Position numbers and translations under genes: made by a program
Notes under the pieces: model-generated
The model's database searches: none
The model's input: only the letters and a program-made list of their open reading frames with translations
What the model was told of the DNA's origin: nothing
Source: an uncultured Pseudomonadota bacterium
GTDB lineage: Bacteria; Myxococcota_A; UBA9042; CAIXZC01
Direction of reading: 5' to 3'
NCBI GenBank assembly: GCA_937884235.1
Contig: CALGBT010000458.1
Span: 1 to 15,574, forward strand
DNA length: 15,574 nt
Shown: positions 6,401-13,594 of the stretch, piece after piece
Numbering within the stretch: the stretch's first letter is position 1
Layout of the letters: each line of letters begins with the position of its first letter

Positions 6401-7355
6401 AACCTGCTTTGCCACGCCAGAAATCAGCGCTCTCTTTGTTCCAATCAATGCCGGTCAGGTCCAGGAAGTCAGGCGGTGGGTCCGCCCAGAACCGGTGGAT
6501 GGTGCCCAGTGAGGGGTGGGGAAGGCTTAGGTGGATGCAGTGCAGTCCGATGCGACGGCTATGGGTGGGAGCACCGTATTTGCTATCTCCCATGAGAGGC
6601 AGTCCGACGTGGGCGAGGTGGGCGCGAATCTGGTGCGTCCGACCGGTGTGGAGTCTCAGCAAGAGCAACCACTGCTCCTGTGTGAGCGCGGCGTGGAGAA
6701 CATCGGTACGGCACGGCTGACCGTCGTTGGCGACCAACGCCTGTCGTCGCCTCGAAACCCAGCGAAGCGGCGCCACTAACGGTTCTTTGTGGCGGCTGGC
6801 CAGGAGCCAGGCGAGGCCTGAGTCAGTGACTTCAGGGGCAGCCAGATAGAGCTTCTTCACGCTCCCGGCAGCGAAGGCCCGGGTCAAGTCTGCGGCAGCT
6901 TTGCGGCCGCGAGCGAGGGCCAGCAATCCCGAAACCCCAATATCAAGACGGTGGACAACGTGGAGGTCGCTGGATCCTGTCATCCTGGCAACCTGTTCGA
7001 CCAGCGAATTCTCGGCTCCCTCCCGAGTCGGCTGTGACGGCACGCCGGCGGGCTTCTCCACGACGATCAGGTGGTCGTCAAGATGGCGCACGACGGGGCG
7101 GGGGGCTGCGGGGGTGGGGATGTAGGTGACAACCAGCAAAGCCCCAGGGAGGAGCGGCAGCTCCGGAATGCGAATGACTTTGCCATCGAGTCGGCAACTG
7201 CCGTGGCGTACCAGAGCCGCGGCCACTGCCGGAGCTAGCCCGGTTGCTTCACTCAATAGTCCTGCCAGATGCCAGTTGCCCACTCGGGGCACCGCAATGC
7301 GCAGACGGATGTCGCGGTCAGGAAGTGGCACAGTGGCCCCAGGATTGGCTCTCAA
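6399..7355 (-). CDS. RluA family RNA pseudouridine synthase
   Basis: The product is a 318-residue enzyme that isomerises uridine to pseudouridine in rRNA or tRNA. The N-terminal part (about 29-80) looks like an S4-type RNA-binding module with HGSCRLDGKVI. The catalytic domain starts at LIVVEKPAGVPSQPT (96-110), has catalytic Asp138 in HRLDIGVSGLL, and LHTGRTHQIRAHL (235-247), the third family motif. The usual Thr in His-Arg-Leu-Asp-x-x-Thr-Ser-Gly is Val here. The RNA target cannot be assigned; RluC, RluD and tRNA-directed members are all candidates. There is no ATG start: the longest frame begins with TTG at 7355 with a poor ribosome binding site, and a GTG at 7331 with GGGG upstream is a good alternative. 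A terminator follows the stop directly. Confidence 0.9.
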   Translation of the reverse strand: MRANPGATVPLPDRDIRLRIAVPRVGNWHLAGLLSEATGLAPAVAAALVRHGSCRLDGKVIRIPELPLLPGALLVVTYIPTPAAPRPVVRHLDDHLIVVEKPAGVPSQPTREGAENSLVEQVARMTGSSDLHVVHRLDIGVSGLLALARGRKAAADLTRAFAAGSVKKLYLAAPEVTDSGLAWLLASRHKEPLVAPLRWVSRRRQALVANDGQPCRTDVLHAALTQEQWLLLLRLHTGRTHQIRAHLAHVGLPLMGDSKYGAPTHSRRIGLHCIHLSLPHPSLGTIHRFWADPPPDFLDLTGIDWNKESADFWRGKAG

Positions 7356-7371
7356 GAGGCGGCATATTTCC

Positions 7372-7383
7372 GGTCACGTGACC
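7372..7383. promoter_or_regulatory. 12-bp perfect palindrome GGTCACGTGACC
   Basis: This perfect palindrome lies in the 5' leader of the RluA-family gene, between its promoter and its start, and about 120 bp upstream of the PP2C-like gene. Its symmetry suggests a dimeric regulator binding site. No cognate regulator is identifiable nearby. Confidence 0.4.
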
Positions 7384-7408
7384 CCCGTCAGGAAGTGGTC
7401 TGCGGCAG

Positions 7409-7437
7409 AGTATAGCGCACGGAGGGTCTGACTACAA
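7409..7437 (-). promoter_or_regulatory. sigma70-like promoter for the RluA-family gene
   Basis: On the minus strand a -35 TTGTAG (7437-7432) and a -10 TATACT (7414-7409) are separated by 17 nt. The -35 is the same hexamer as in the promoter at 1234. Transcription would start near 7402, giving a leader of about 47 nt that contains the palindrome. Confidence 0.55.
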
Positions 7438-7446
7438 ATCGCTCAG

Positions 7447-7464
7447 GGCCTTGCCATCAAGGCC
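7447..7464. promoter_or_regulatory. inverted repeat GGCCTTG-ccat-CAAGGCC
   Basis: A perfect 7-bp inverted repeat with a 4-bp spacer overlaps the proposed -35 of the PP2C-like gene. No T tract follows, so it is not a terminator; an operator is the simplest reading. Confidence 0.4.
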
Positions 7465-7479
7465 AAAAGATCATACCAT
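7451..7479 (+). promoter_or_regulatory. promoter candidate for the PP2C-like membrane protein
   Basis: TTGCCA (7451-7456, 5 of 6 consensus bases) and TACCAT (7474-7479, 4 of 6) are 17 nt apart. Transcription would start near 7486, 19 nt before the ATG. Confidence 0.4.
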
Positions 7480-7504
7480 CCACCCGCTTCTGGGGAGAGG
7501 AGAG

Positions 7505-9223
7505 ATGAGTAGAAACTGGGAGACAGAAAACGGGGGCCAGACGGCGGCCTTTCCTCGGGTTGGCATCCTCAGTCTGCCGGAACAGCCCCTGGGAGAGAAA
7601 GGCCAGGGGGTGGCCACCATATCCCTTCCTTTTGGCGTGCTGCTGGTGTTGGTGGATGGTACTTCCCGCGACCTGACCACACGGCTCAATGCTGAGAGGA
7701 CTGCGGTGCAGGCCATTCGGCGGGTTTCGCAGAATGCCCGGCTCAATCCTGAGGACGTACGGTCTGCCTCCGACCTGCTTCGTCAAGCTATTCAAGCTGC
7801 AAACGGCGACCTGCATCAAGCCCAGCGCGGGCTCTCGGAGTCAGGTGAGAGCAGTGCCAGTTGTGTCCTGGTTCTGGTGACCCGTGGGCGAAGCTATGTT
7901 GGTCATGTCGGCAACGCTCGCGCCTATCTGGTCCGCAACAACGCGCCGAACCGACTGACTGGGGACCATACGACGGCGCAGACGTGGATCGATCATGGAA
8001 TTATGACCGAGGAGCAGGCTCGGGAGCGCCCGGAAGCGCATAGTCTGGCGCGGGCGCTGGGGGAAAAGGCACGTGTTGAGCCGGATGTGCGCAGTTTGCC
8101 CCTGCACATGGAGAAGGGAGACGTAGTGTTGCTCTGCTCGGCTGGTGTTCATCGCTATCTAGAGGATGATGCCATGGGCAGCATGGTTGCCCGACTGGAG
8201 CCAGAGCATGCTTGCCACGAGCTTTGCGAAGTGGCCAGCACGCGCAGCAAGAACCGCGACTGCAAGACCCTGGTCTACCAGTCTGGTCCATTGCGTCCCG
8301 GGAATTTTCCTCGTCTGCTGCAGCAAAGGCGCCTTCGTCGACAGCGCAAATTCATGGGTGCGGGTGCGGTCGTGGCACTCCTTGCAGCGCTGCTGATTGG
8401 CGGTTATCACCTCTTTGGTCCGTCCCCGAGCAGTCCTCCCAGGACGGCTCCTGCGGAGACGCCCGATATCCGTCTGCTGCCTCCCGCCGCAATGGTGGCC
8501 GACGTTGTGGCACCGGAGTTGGTTGCCGACGTAGTTGCTGAGACTGTCGCCGAGGTGGTCGTGATGCAAGACGTCGGGTCAGCGGCTGAGTTGGAGTTGG
8601 ACTCTGCGACGACTGGCCTGGCAGAGGTGGAATCAGCGGGGGATGTCGTCACCGTCGCGGTGACTGATGTGGTGGCTGCGTTTGCGCAGCCTGAAGTGGT
8701 GATGGTGGTGGTGGAAGAGGAGCCTGTGCCTGCTCCGGACGTCATCGCCCAGCCGGCAGTGGACCCGAAGTTGCCGATCCTCCCCACGGCTCCTGAGCCC
8801 ATTTGGGCCCCTCCTAGTGACGCGGCGGACTATCGGCGCTGTGGGGGCCAGGATCTGGAACGAGGGGACAGGCGTCGGAGCCAGGATATTTGCCAGCTGG
8901 TCCAGAAGGGACTGGAGTTTCTTTCAGGGACCCGCAAGGATGCCTCAGCCGCTGCGCGGCAGGCGAGGGCAGCATCGAAGACTCTGCGGAGCAGCTCGAA
9001 AGTGGTGCGGGACCGGTGTGCCGGCTATGTCAACGAGTTGAACAACGCGGTTAAGGCTCGCTATCTTCACCTCGCCTGGGTATCGTCCACCCGGGCAATC
9101 GACCATCTCGACCAGAAGTCCATACATTGTGCCAAGTCCTTTCGCATGGCCCGCGATGCCCAGCGATTCGGCGCCACTGACGAAGAGATCAAAGAGGCAC
9201 GAAGGATCTGTGCGAAGGAGTAG
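7505..9223 (+). CDS. degenerate PP2C-domain membrane protein with cysteine-containing C-terminal domain
   Basis: The product is a 572-residue protein. The start at 7505 has AGGAG directly upstream, whereas a TTG at 7451 in the same frame lies in the promoter. Residues 1-260 have the PP2C (SpoIIE/PPM) fold pattern: Leu-Val-Asp-Gly (49-52), YVGHVGNARAYLVRN (131-145), LTGDHT (151-156), SLARALG (180-186), LLCSAGVHRYL (209-219) and RDCKTLVY (251-258). Several metal-site residues are altered: Gly-Asp-Ser-Arg is Gly-Asn-Ala-Arg, Ser-Asp-Gly is Ser-Ala-Gly, the N-terminal Arg and Asn-Glu-Asp motifs are missing, and Asp-Gly-x-Gly-Gly is lost after Asp-Gly. It is probably a pseudophosphatase. One membrane helix (about 284-304) follows basic residues. 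A Val/Ala/Asp- and Pro-rich linker (about 305-440) and a helical domain with five cysteines (446, 463, 505, 542, 569) would then lie outside the cytoplasm. Partners are unknown. Confidence 0.75.
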   Translation: MSRNWETENGGQTAAFPRVGILSLPEQPLGEKGQGVATISLPFGVLLVLVDGTSRDLTTRLNAERTAVQAIRRVSQNARLNPEDVRSASDLLRQAIQAANGDLHQAQRGLSESGESSASCVLVLVTRGRSYVGHVGNARAYLVRNNAPNRLTGDHTTAQTWIDHGIMTEEQARERPEAHSLARALGEKARVEPDVRSLPLHMEKGDVVLLCSAGVHRYLEDDAMGSMVARLEPEHACHELCEVASTRSKNRDCKTLVYQSGPLRPGNFPRLLQQRRLRRQRKFMGAGAVVALLAALLIGGYHLFGPSPSSPPRTAPAETPDIRLLPPAAMVADVVAPELVADVVAETVAEVVVMQDVGSAAELELDSATTGLAEVESAGDVVTVAVTDVVAAFAQPEVVMVVVEEEPVPAPDVIAQPAVDPKLPILPTAPEPIWAPPSDAADYRRCGGQDLERGDRRRSQDICQLVQKGLEFLSGTRKDASAAARQARAASKTLRSSSKVVRDRCAGYVNELNNAVKARYLHLAWVSSTRAIDHLDQKSIHCAKSFRMARDAQRFGATDEEIKEARRICAKE

Positions 9224-9269
9224 TCGCATCGCGCGTCAGTGGGGAAAGACGGCGCCGCCCGAGTTGCCA

Positions 9270-10442
9270 TCAACCGCCGCGCTTCTTCCCGGGCTTGCCC
9301 AGACTGATTACTTCGCCGTGTCGGTCCCGGATGGTATCAAGGACTTGATAGAGCCGCTGTGCCCGTCGCTCGCTGGCATCGGCCATGAGCATTGGTTTGG
9401 CGGCGGACTCTGGCACGAGGTCGCCGATGCCGATGCCGACCAGCCTGAAGGGGCCCTTGGCAAAGGGGGCAGCTTTGAACAATTCGATGCCGGTGCGAAA
9501 GATCTCCAGGTCACCGAGGGTAGGTTCCAGAAGCTTGCGTTGCCGGGTGTAGGTGACGAACCCTGGCAGTCGCGCCTTGATGGTCACCTTCTGGCCAGCC
9601 AGGCCTTCCTTGCGGGCGGTCCTGCCAACCTGGCAGGCCAGCACCAGGAGAGTCTCACGAATAACGTCAAAATCTCGTTCGTCCACCTGGAAGGTCGTCT
9701 CCTTAGAGATGGATTTGCGCTCCTGCTGGTGGCCCACCGAATCGGAGGAGATCCCCTGGCACTGCAGGTGCAGGGCCCGGGCCTGGTTGGCCCCGAGGCT
9801 TCCCTGCAACTCCTCCAGGGACCGCCGCTGCAGGTCGCCGATGTTGCGGATGCCCATGCGGTGTAGGATCGGCACGGTCTTGCGGCCGACGCCGCGCATG
9901 TCGCCCACGGGCAGCGGCGCCAGGAAGGCAACAACCTGTTCGGGGGCCACAACGGTCAGGCCATCGGGCTTCTGCCGGTCCGAAGCGATCTTGGCGATGA
10001 GACGATTGGGGCCGATGCCCACAGACGCGGTGAGGCTGAGTTGCTCACGCACTCGGCGCTTGGTCTCCGCTCCGATCTCGGTGGGTGGCCCCAGCAGACG
10101 GCCCAGGCCGCCGATATCCACATAGGCCTCGTCAATTCCCACCGGTTCCACCACTGGAGAGATGGAGCGCAGAATCTCCATGAGGCCGTCGGAGGCCTCC
10201 TTGTATCGGCGGAAATCCGGTCGCAAGAAGATGCCGTCAGGGCAGAGCCGGTGAGCTTCTGAGATGGGCATTGCCGAATGGACGCCGAAGACCCGGGCTT
10301 CGTATGATGCGGTGGAGACCACCCCGCGCCCTCCAGGCTGCGCGCCGATGATCACGGGTTTGCCCAGCAGCTCAGGGTCGTCTCGCTGCTCAATCGCTGC
10401 GAAGAAAGCATCCATGTCTACGTGCATTACCAGCCGTGCCAT
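9270..10442 (-). CDS. dinB: DNA polymerase IV (Y-family translesion polymerase)
   Basis: The product is a 390-residue Y-family polymerase that copies past damaged template bases. HVDMDAFFAAIEQ (7-19) carries the first metal-binding Asp9 and the steric-gate Phe14. SYEARVFGVHSAMP (46-59) is the finger motif, and GIDEAYVDI (102-110) gives catalytic Asp104 and Glu105. SVGIGPNRLIAKIASDRQKPDG and a helix-hairpin-helix thumb (GVGRKTVPILHRMGI) follow, then the little-finger domain. The C-terminus, ending in GKPGKKRGG, shows no clear clamp-binding pentapeptide. The start at 10442 matches the family N-terminus, but only a GGAG 2 nt upstream serves as ribosome binding site. It is the last gene after pyrK, 61 nt downstream on the same strand, with no recognisable promoter or LexA site between. 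It converges on the PP2C-like gene. Confidence 0.95.
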   Translation of the reverse strand: MARLVMHVDMDAFFAAIEQRDDPELLGKPVIIGAQPGGRGVVSTASYEARVFGVHSAMPISEAHRLCPDGIFLRPDFRRYKEASDGLMEILRSISPVVEPVGIDEAYVDIGGLGRLLGPPTEIGAETKRRVREQLSLTASVGIGPNRLIAKIASDRQKPDGLTVVAPEQVVAFLAPLPVGDMRGVGRKTVPILHRMGIRNIGDLQRRSLEELQGSLGANQARALHLQCQGISSDSVGHQQERKSISKETTFQVDERDFDVIRETLLVLACQVGRTARKEGLAGQKVTIKARLPGFVTYTRQRKLLEPTLGDLEIFRTGIELFKAAPFAKGPFRLVGIGIGDLVPESAAKPMLMADASERRAQRLYQVLDTIRDRHGEVISLGKPGKKRGG

Positions 10443-10503
10443 TGCTCCATTAGAGCATAGGAGGGCTGCGGATGGAACAACTGCAGTAAGGGAAAGGGGG
10501 GGG

Positions 10504-11283
10504 CTATGTTCTGCGGCGGCCGCTGCCATCTCGGTGGGGAAGGCCAAATTCGGCGGTGCCGTCAAGCATCTCGCGGGTAAGTACTGGCCCCTCGACGCAG
10601 AGCCTTAGACCGGAGCCTTCCATGCAACAGTGGCCGCACAGACCAATCCCGCATTTCATCAACCGCTCAAGGGCCAATTGGTAAGCCATCTCGTGCTCAT
10701 CGGCAATCACTCTGACAGCTGCCAACATGCCTTCCGGTCCGCAAGCATACAGTGAATCGTAGGCCCGTAGGCGCAGCATCTCGCTAAGCAACTCCGTCAC
10801 TGTACCAACGTGACCCAGGTCACCGTTGTCGGTGGCAAAGCGTGCTCCCCAGCGACCGAATTCCTCTCGGAAGATCAGGCTGCTGGCGTCCCGAGCGCCC
10901 ACGACAAGGTCAAAACTCCGGCCTTCCTCCATGAGACGATGAGCCAGATACCGCAGGGGAGCTACTCCCATGCCCCCGCCCACCAACAGGGTGTTGTCGG
11001 CGAGGGCGAAGCCGTTGCCGAAGGGGCCCCGCAAGCCCACCCGGTCCCCGGCCTCAACTTGCAGCATTGCGGTGGACCAGGGGCCGACACCGCAAATAGT
11101 GAACTCTGTGCCGGCGGAGGTTTGATTGGACACTGAAATTGGTTTCTCGTCGATGCCAGGAAGCCAGATCAGGAAGAACTGACCGGGCATGGCCGTTGGT
11201 ACGTCGAGGAGGCGGATTGTCTTGACGAGGTCGGCCTGTTGGCTCACTTCAGCCACTACGTAGGTGCTCATTTCAACGGTCAT
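10504..11283 (-). CDS. pyrK: dihydroorotate dehydrogenase electron-transfer subunit
   Basis: This 259-residue flavoprotein passes electrons from the PyrD subunit to NAD+ through FAD and a [2Fe-2S] cluster. The FAD-binding segment is EKPISVSN (46-53, Lys in the usual Arg-Pro-x-Ser place). The nucleotide-binding loop is GGGMGVAPLRYL (102-113), and Tyr-Ala-Cys-Gly-Pro-Glu-Gly-Met lies at 179-186. The cluster ligands are Cys211-x4-Cys216-x2-Cys219-x9-Cys229 in the CGIGLCGHC region, with an extra Cys at 220. This is the family pattern with a short loop before the last Cys. Its ATG overlaps the end of pyrD by 11 nt, which would keep the two subunits at equal levels. The start at 11283 is chosen because upstream residues in frame belong to the pyrD region. 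Confidence 0.95.
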   Translation of the reverse strand: MTVEMSTYVVAEVSQQADLVKTIRLLDVPTAMPGQFFLIWLPGIDEKPISVSNQTSAGTEFTICGVGPWSTAMLQVEAGDRVGLRGPFGNGFALADNTLLVGGGMGVAPLRYLAHRLMEEGRSFDLVVGARDASSLIFREEFGRWGARFATDNGDLGHVGTVTELLSEMLRLRAYDSLYACGPEGMLAAVRVIADEHEMAYQLALERLMKCGIGLCGHCCMEGSGLRLCVEGPVLTREMLDGTAEFGLPHRDGSGRRRT

Positions 11284-12196
11284 TGGCTGCCCCCCGAATG
11301 TCATCCAGCCCAGTGAATCCGCTTTCCTCCAGGTACTCACTGAGGCCCCGACAGACTTCCTGGAAGATGCTGATTCCAGTAGAATGCACGCCAGTACCGA
11401 TGCCCACTGCCGTTGCCCCGGCCAGAATCATCTGCAGCGCATCTTCCGGGGTTGTGATTCCCCCGGTTCCGATAATCGGTATGGATACATTTTGAGCAAT
11501 CTCGTAGACGCAGCGAACGGCAACGGGAAGAACTGCTCTGCCAGACAAGCCGCCGCTGAGATTTGAAAGAATCGGTCGGCGAGTGTAGACGTCGATGGCC
11601 ATGCCCGGACCTACGGAGTTGATGGCAGTGATGCCATCGGCACCGGCGTCCTGGCAGCGACGAGCCAGAGATCCTATGTTATGTGCCTGAGGCGACAACT
11701 TGATGAAGACGGGAATGGTTCCAGCAATATCTTTCACGATCCGGGTAATGCGCGCAGTAGCATCATGGTCGAGGCCGAAGGGAGTGCCGAACTCGGAAGA
11801 TACGTTGGGGCAGGAGACGTTCACTTCGAGGAGGGCGGGATGGGCATCGCAGATAATCGCTGCAACCTCTCCAAACTCAGCTTCGGTGCGGCCGAAAATC
11901 GAGGCGACAAGCGGCACTTCGCAACGCCCCCGGAAATCACGGATCTCATGAGCCACTGCGGCTGCTCCGGGGTTTGAGAGGCCGACGGCGTTGAGCAGAC
12001 CACCAGGGACGGGTAGAATGGTGGGGCCTCGGTGGCCCAGCCGCGGCTCAGCGCCGCAAGACTTCAGGGTGACGGCCCCCGCGCCGTGGGCGACGGCCAA
12101 GGCCGCACTTGAAGCTGAGACGCCGAGGATCCCTGAGGCCAGGACCGTGGGATTGTGCAGTTTGATGCCGGCGAGGGTGACGGGCAGTTCGACCAT
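11273..12196 (-). CDS. pyrD: dihydroorotate dehydrogenase, class 1B catalytic subunit
   Basis: The product is a 307-residue FMN-dependent barrel enzyme that oxidises dihydroorotate to orotate. The catalytic base is Cys129 in LEVNVSCPN (123-131), which marks the class 1 enzymes; class 2 (membrane) forms use Ser. Lys45 and AINSVGPG (191-198) contact FMN and substrate, and GGLSGRA (215-221) and IIGTGGI (241-247) complete the phosphate-binding end of the barrel. The adjacent pyrK shows it is the 1B (NAD-linked) type, suited to life without a quinone acceptor. AGGAG lies 4 nt before the ATG, and pyrI ends 7 nt upstream. Confidence 0.96.
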   Translation of the reverse strand: MVELPVTLAGIKLHNPTVLASGILGVSASSAALAVAHGAGAVTLKSCGAEPRLGHRGPTILPVPGGLLNAVGLSNPGAAAVAHEIRDFRGRCEVPLVASIFGRTEAEFGEVAAIICDAHPALLEVNVSCPNVSSEFGTPFGLDHDATARITRIVKDIAGTIPVFIKLSPQAHNIGSLARRCQDAGADGITAINSVGPGMAIDVYTRRPILSNLSGGLSGRAVLPVAVRCVYEIAQNVSIPIIGTGGITTPEDALQMILAGATAVGIGTGVHSTGISIFQEVCRGLSEYLEESGFTGLDDIRGAANDR

Positions 12197-12203
12197 GGTT
12201 CTC

Positions 12204-12677
12204 CTAGGGCAGCACAATGTCCAGTTCGTCAAGCTCGAAGACTCTCTCACAGTAGGCGCAGCGGAACTTGTGCGAGGTTTCGCCGAGGCGGGTGAAACGG
12301 GCCGATGCCTGTCGTTCATGATTGCTGATGCAATTGGGGTTGATGCAGCGGGCCAGCCCTTCAATATGGTCGGGTGGTTGCAGTGAGTATTTTCCCTGCA
12401 CCCGATAGTTATCGACCCGCTTGATGGTGACTCCTGATGCCAATATGGAGAGGTGAGCCAGGACTTTCTTCGGCAATTCCGGCGCAATGATCTTGAGCAT
12501 GTCCTTGCGCCCCAGCTTGTTGCTGTCGTAGTTCAGGCCGAGGGTAATCTGCGCGTCGTCAAGTCCGGCGTAAGAACGCAGCAACTCGAGAATACCAGCA
12601 CCCAGTCCGGCCGGGACGTGGTCGATGACGATCCCAGACTCGATCTTCGGGATCAGCAGATGGCGTTCGGAATTCAT
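12204..12677 (-). CDS. pyrI: aspartate carbamoyltransferase regulatory chain
   Basis: The product is a 157-residue non-catalytic subunit that binds nucleotides and gives allosteric control (CTP/ATP in known enzymes) to PyrB. The N-terminal allosteric domain includes GIVIDHVPAG (15-24) and LGLNYDSNKLGRKDMLKI (46-63). The zinc domain has all four ligands, Cys111-x4-Cys116 and Cys140-x2-Cys143. Length and spacing match the enterobacterial protein closely. Its ATG shares one base with the pyrB stop (TAATG), so translation is likely coupled. Intact zinc and nucleotide regions suggest a functional allosteric ATCase. Confidence 0.96.
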   Translation of the reverse strand: MNSERHLLIPKIESGIVIDHVPAGLGAGILELLRSYAGLDDAQITLGLNYDSNKLGRKDMLKIIAPELPKKVLAHLSILASGVTIKRVDNYRVQGKYSLQPPDHIEGLARCINPNCISNHERQASARFTRLGETSHKFRCAYCERVFELDELDIVLP

Positions 12678-13594
12678 TACAGCACCCCCAGGAGGCTGAG
12701 CAAAATGCCCTGTCGTACGATTACTCCACTCTCGACCTGATCGAAATAGCCGGCGAACCTGCTCTTGTCCACGTCCGGCGAGATCTCGTTGACCCGGGGT
12801 AGCGGATGGAGAACCTTGAGGTTCGCTGGGGCTCCGGCGAGCATGCGGGCCTCCAGGCAATATGCATTCTTGACCTTCTCGTAGTCCATGATGTCGGCAA
12901 ATCGCTCGGCCTGGATGCGGGTCATATAGACAATGTCGTTTTGCGCCAGTGCGGCCTGGAGATCGTCCGTTTCATCGAAGTCCAGCTGTCGACCCTCGGC
13001 TGAGAGTTTCAGATACCCAGGCAGGCGCAATGACTCGGGGGAGACCAGGGTGAACTTCACTCCCTGGTATTTCAGCAGTGCCTGGAAGAGCGAGTGGACT
13101 GTGCGGGAGTACTTCAAGTCACCCACAAAGGCGATGCGGACGTTGTCGACCTGACCATGGCACTTCTTGATGGTGTAGAGGTCGAGCAAAGTCTGCGTGG
13201 GGTGTTGGTTGGTTCCGTCGCCAGCATTGATGATGGGAATCGATGCGGTCTCTGCTGCCAGACGTGCCGTCCCTTCCTTGGGGTGGCGGACGACGATGGC
13301 GTCGGCGTATCTTTCGCAGGTCAGCACAGTGTCACTGAACGATTCGCCCTTGGCGATGGAGGTTGAGGCTGTCTCGGAAAAGCCGATGACGCCGCCGCCA
13401 AGTTTCTGCATGGCCGACTCGAAGGAGAGACGGGTGCGGGTAGAAGGTTCGTAGAACATTACCATCAGCACCCGGCCGGCCAGGAGCCGTACGCGTTCCT
13501 GAGCGGGCAGGCCCTCGACCTGATGCGCCAAATCGAGGTAGTGCTCGATGTCGGCGAGGTCGAGGTCATTCATGGAAATCAGGTCACTCTTCAT
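12677..13594 (-). CDS. pyrB: aspartate carbamoyltransferase catalytic chain
   Basis: The product is a 305-residue enzyme joining carbamoyl phosphate and aspartate, the committed step of the pathway. The carbamoyl-phosphate loop is FYEPSTRTRLSFE (47-59), followed by a Ser-Ile-Ala-Lys-Gly-Glu segment (79-84) with the active-site Lys, HPTQ (131-134), and HPLPR in the C-terminal half. The start at 13594 is preferred because GAGGGG lies about 6 nt upstream; a GTG at 13600 in the same frame would sit right on that site. It overlaps the end of pyrF by 11 nt. Confidence 0.97.
   Translation of the reverse strand: MKSDLISMNDLDLADIEHYLDLAHQVEGLPAQERVRLLAGRVLMVMFYEPSTRTRLSFESAMQKLGGGVIGFSETASTSIAKGESFSDTVLTCERYADAIVVRHPKEGTARLAAETASIPIINAGDGTNQHPTQTLLDLYTIKKCHGQVDNVRIAFVGDLKYSRTVHSLFQALLKYQGVKFTLVSPESLRLPGYLKLSAEGRQLDFDETDDLQAALAQNDIVYMTRIQAERFADIMDYEKVKNAYCLEARMLAGAPANLKVLHPLPRVNEISPDVDKSRFAGYFDQVESGVIVRQGILLSLLGVL

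Larger units (their letters stand above)
6150..6401. other. noncoding gap between convergent genes
   Basis: No convincing gene is visible in this 250-bp stretch. It contains a hairpin with a weak T tail (6222-6249), a second stem TGCCCA/TGGGCA (6320-6340, 9-nt loop), and a strong bidirectional terminator (6366-6395). The part between 6250 and 6360 is unexplained; a small RNA is possible but no promoter was found for it. Confidence 0.5.

Noticed and set aside
7451..7504. TTG start extending the PP2C-like protein by 18 residues
   Set aside because: The TTG lies inside the proposed -35 and a perfect inverted repeat, while the ATG at 7505 has AGGAG directly upstream.
8480..8720. GTG/GTC-rich repetitive stretch as a tandem DNA repeat
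   Set aside because: The units are irregular; it reflects Val/Ala/Asp codons in the PP2C-like linker rather than a true tandem repeat.
9129..9866. 245-residue plus-strand open frame
   Set aside because: It is antisense to dinB, overlaps the end of the PP2C-like gene and shows no family motif; long antisense frames are common in GC-rich DNA.
10470..10490. Possible LexA box upstream of dinB around ACTGCAGT
   Set aside because: The short palindrome matches neither the CTGT-N8-ACAG type nor other LexA sites that I can recall.
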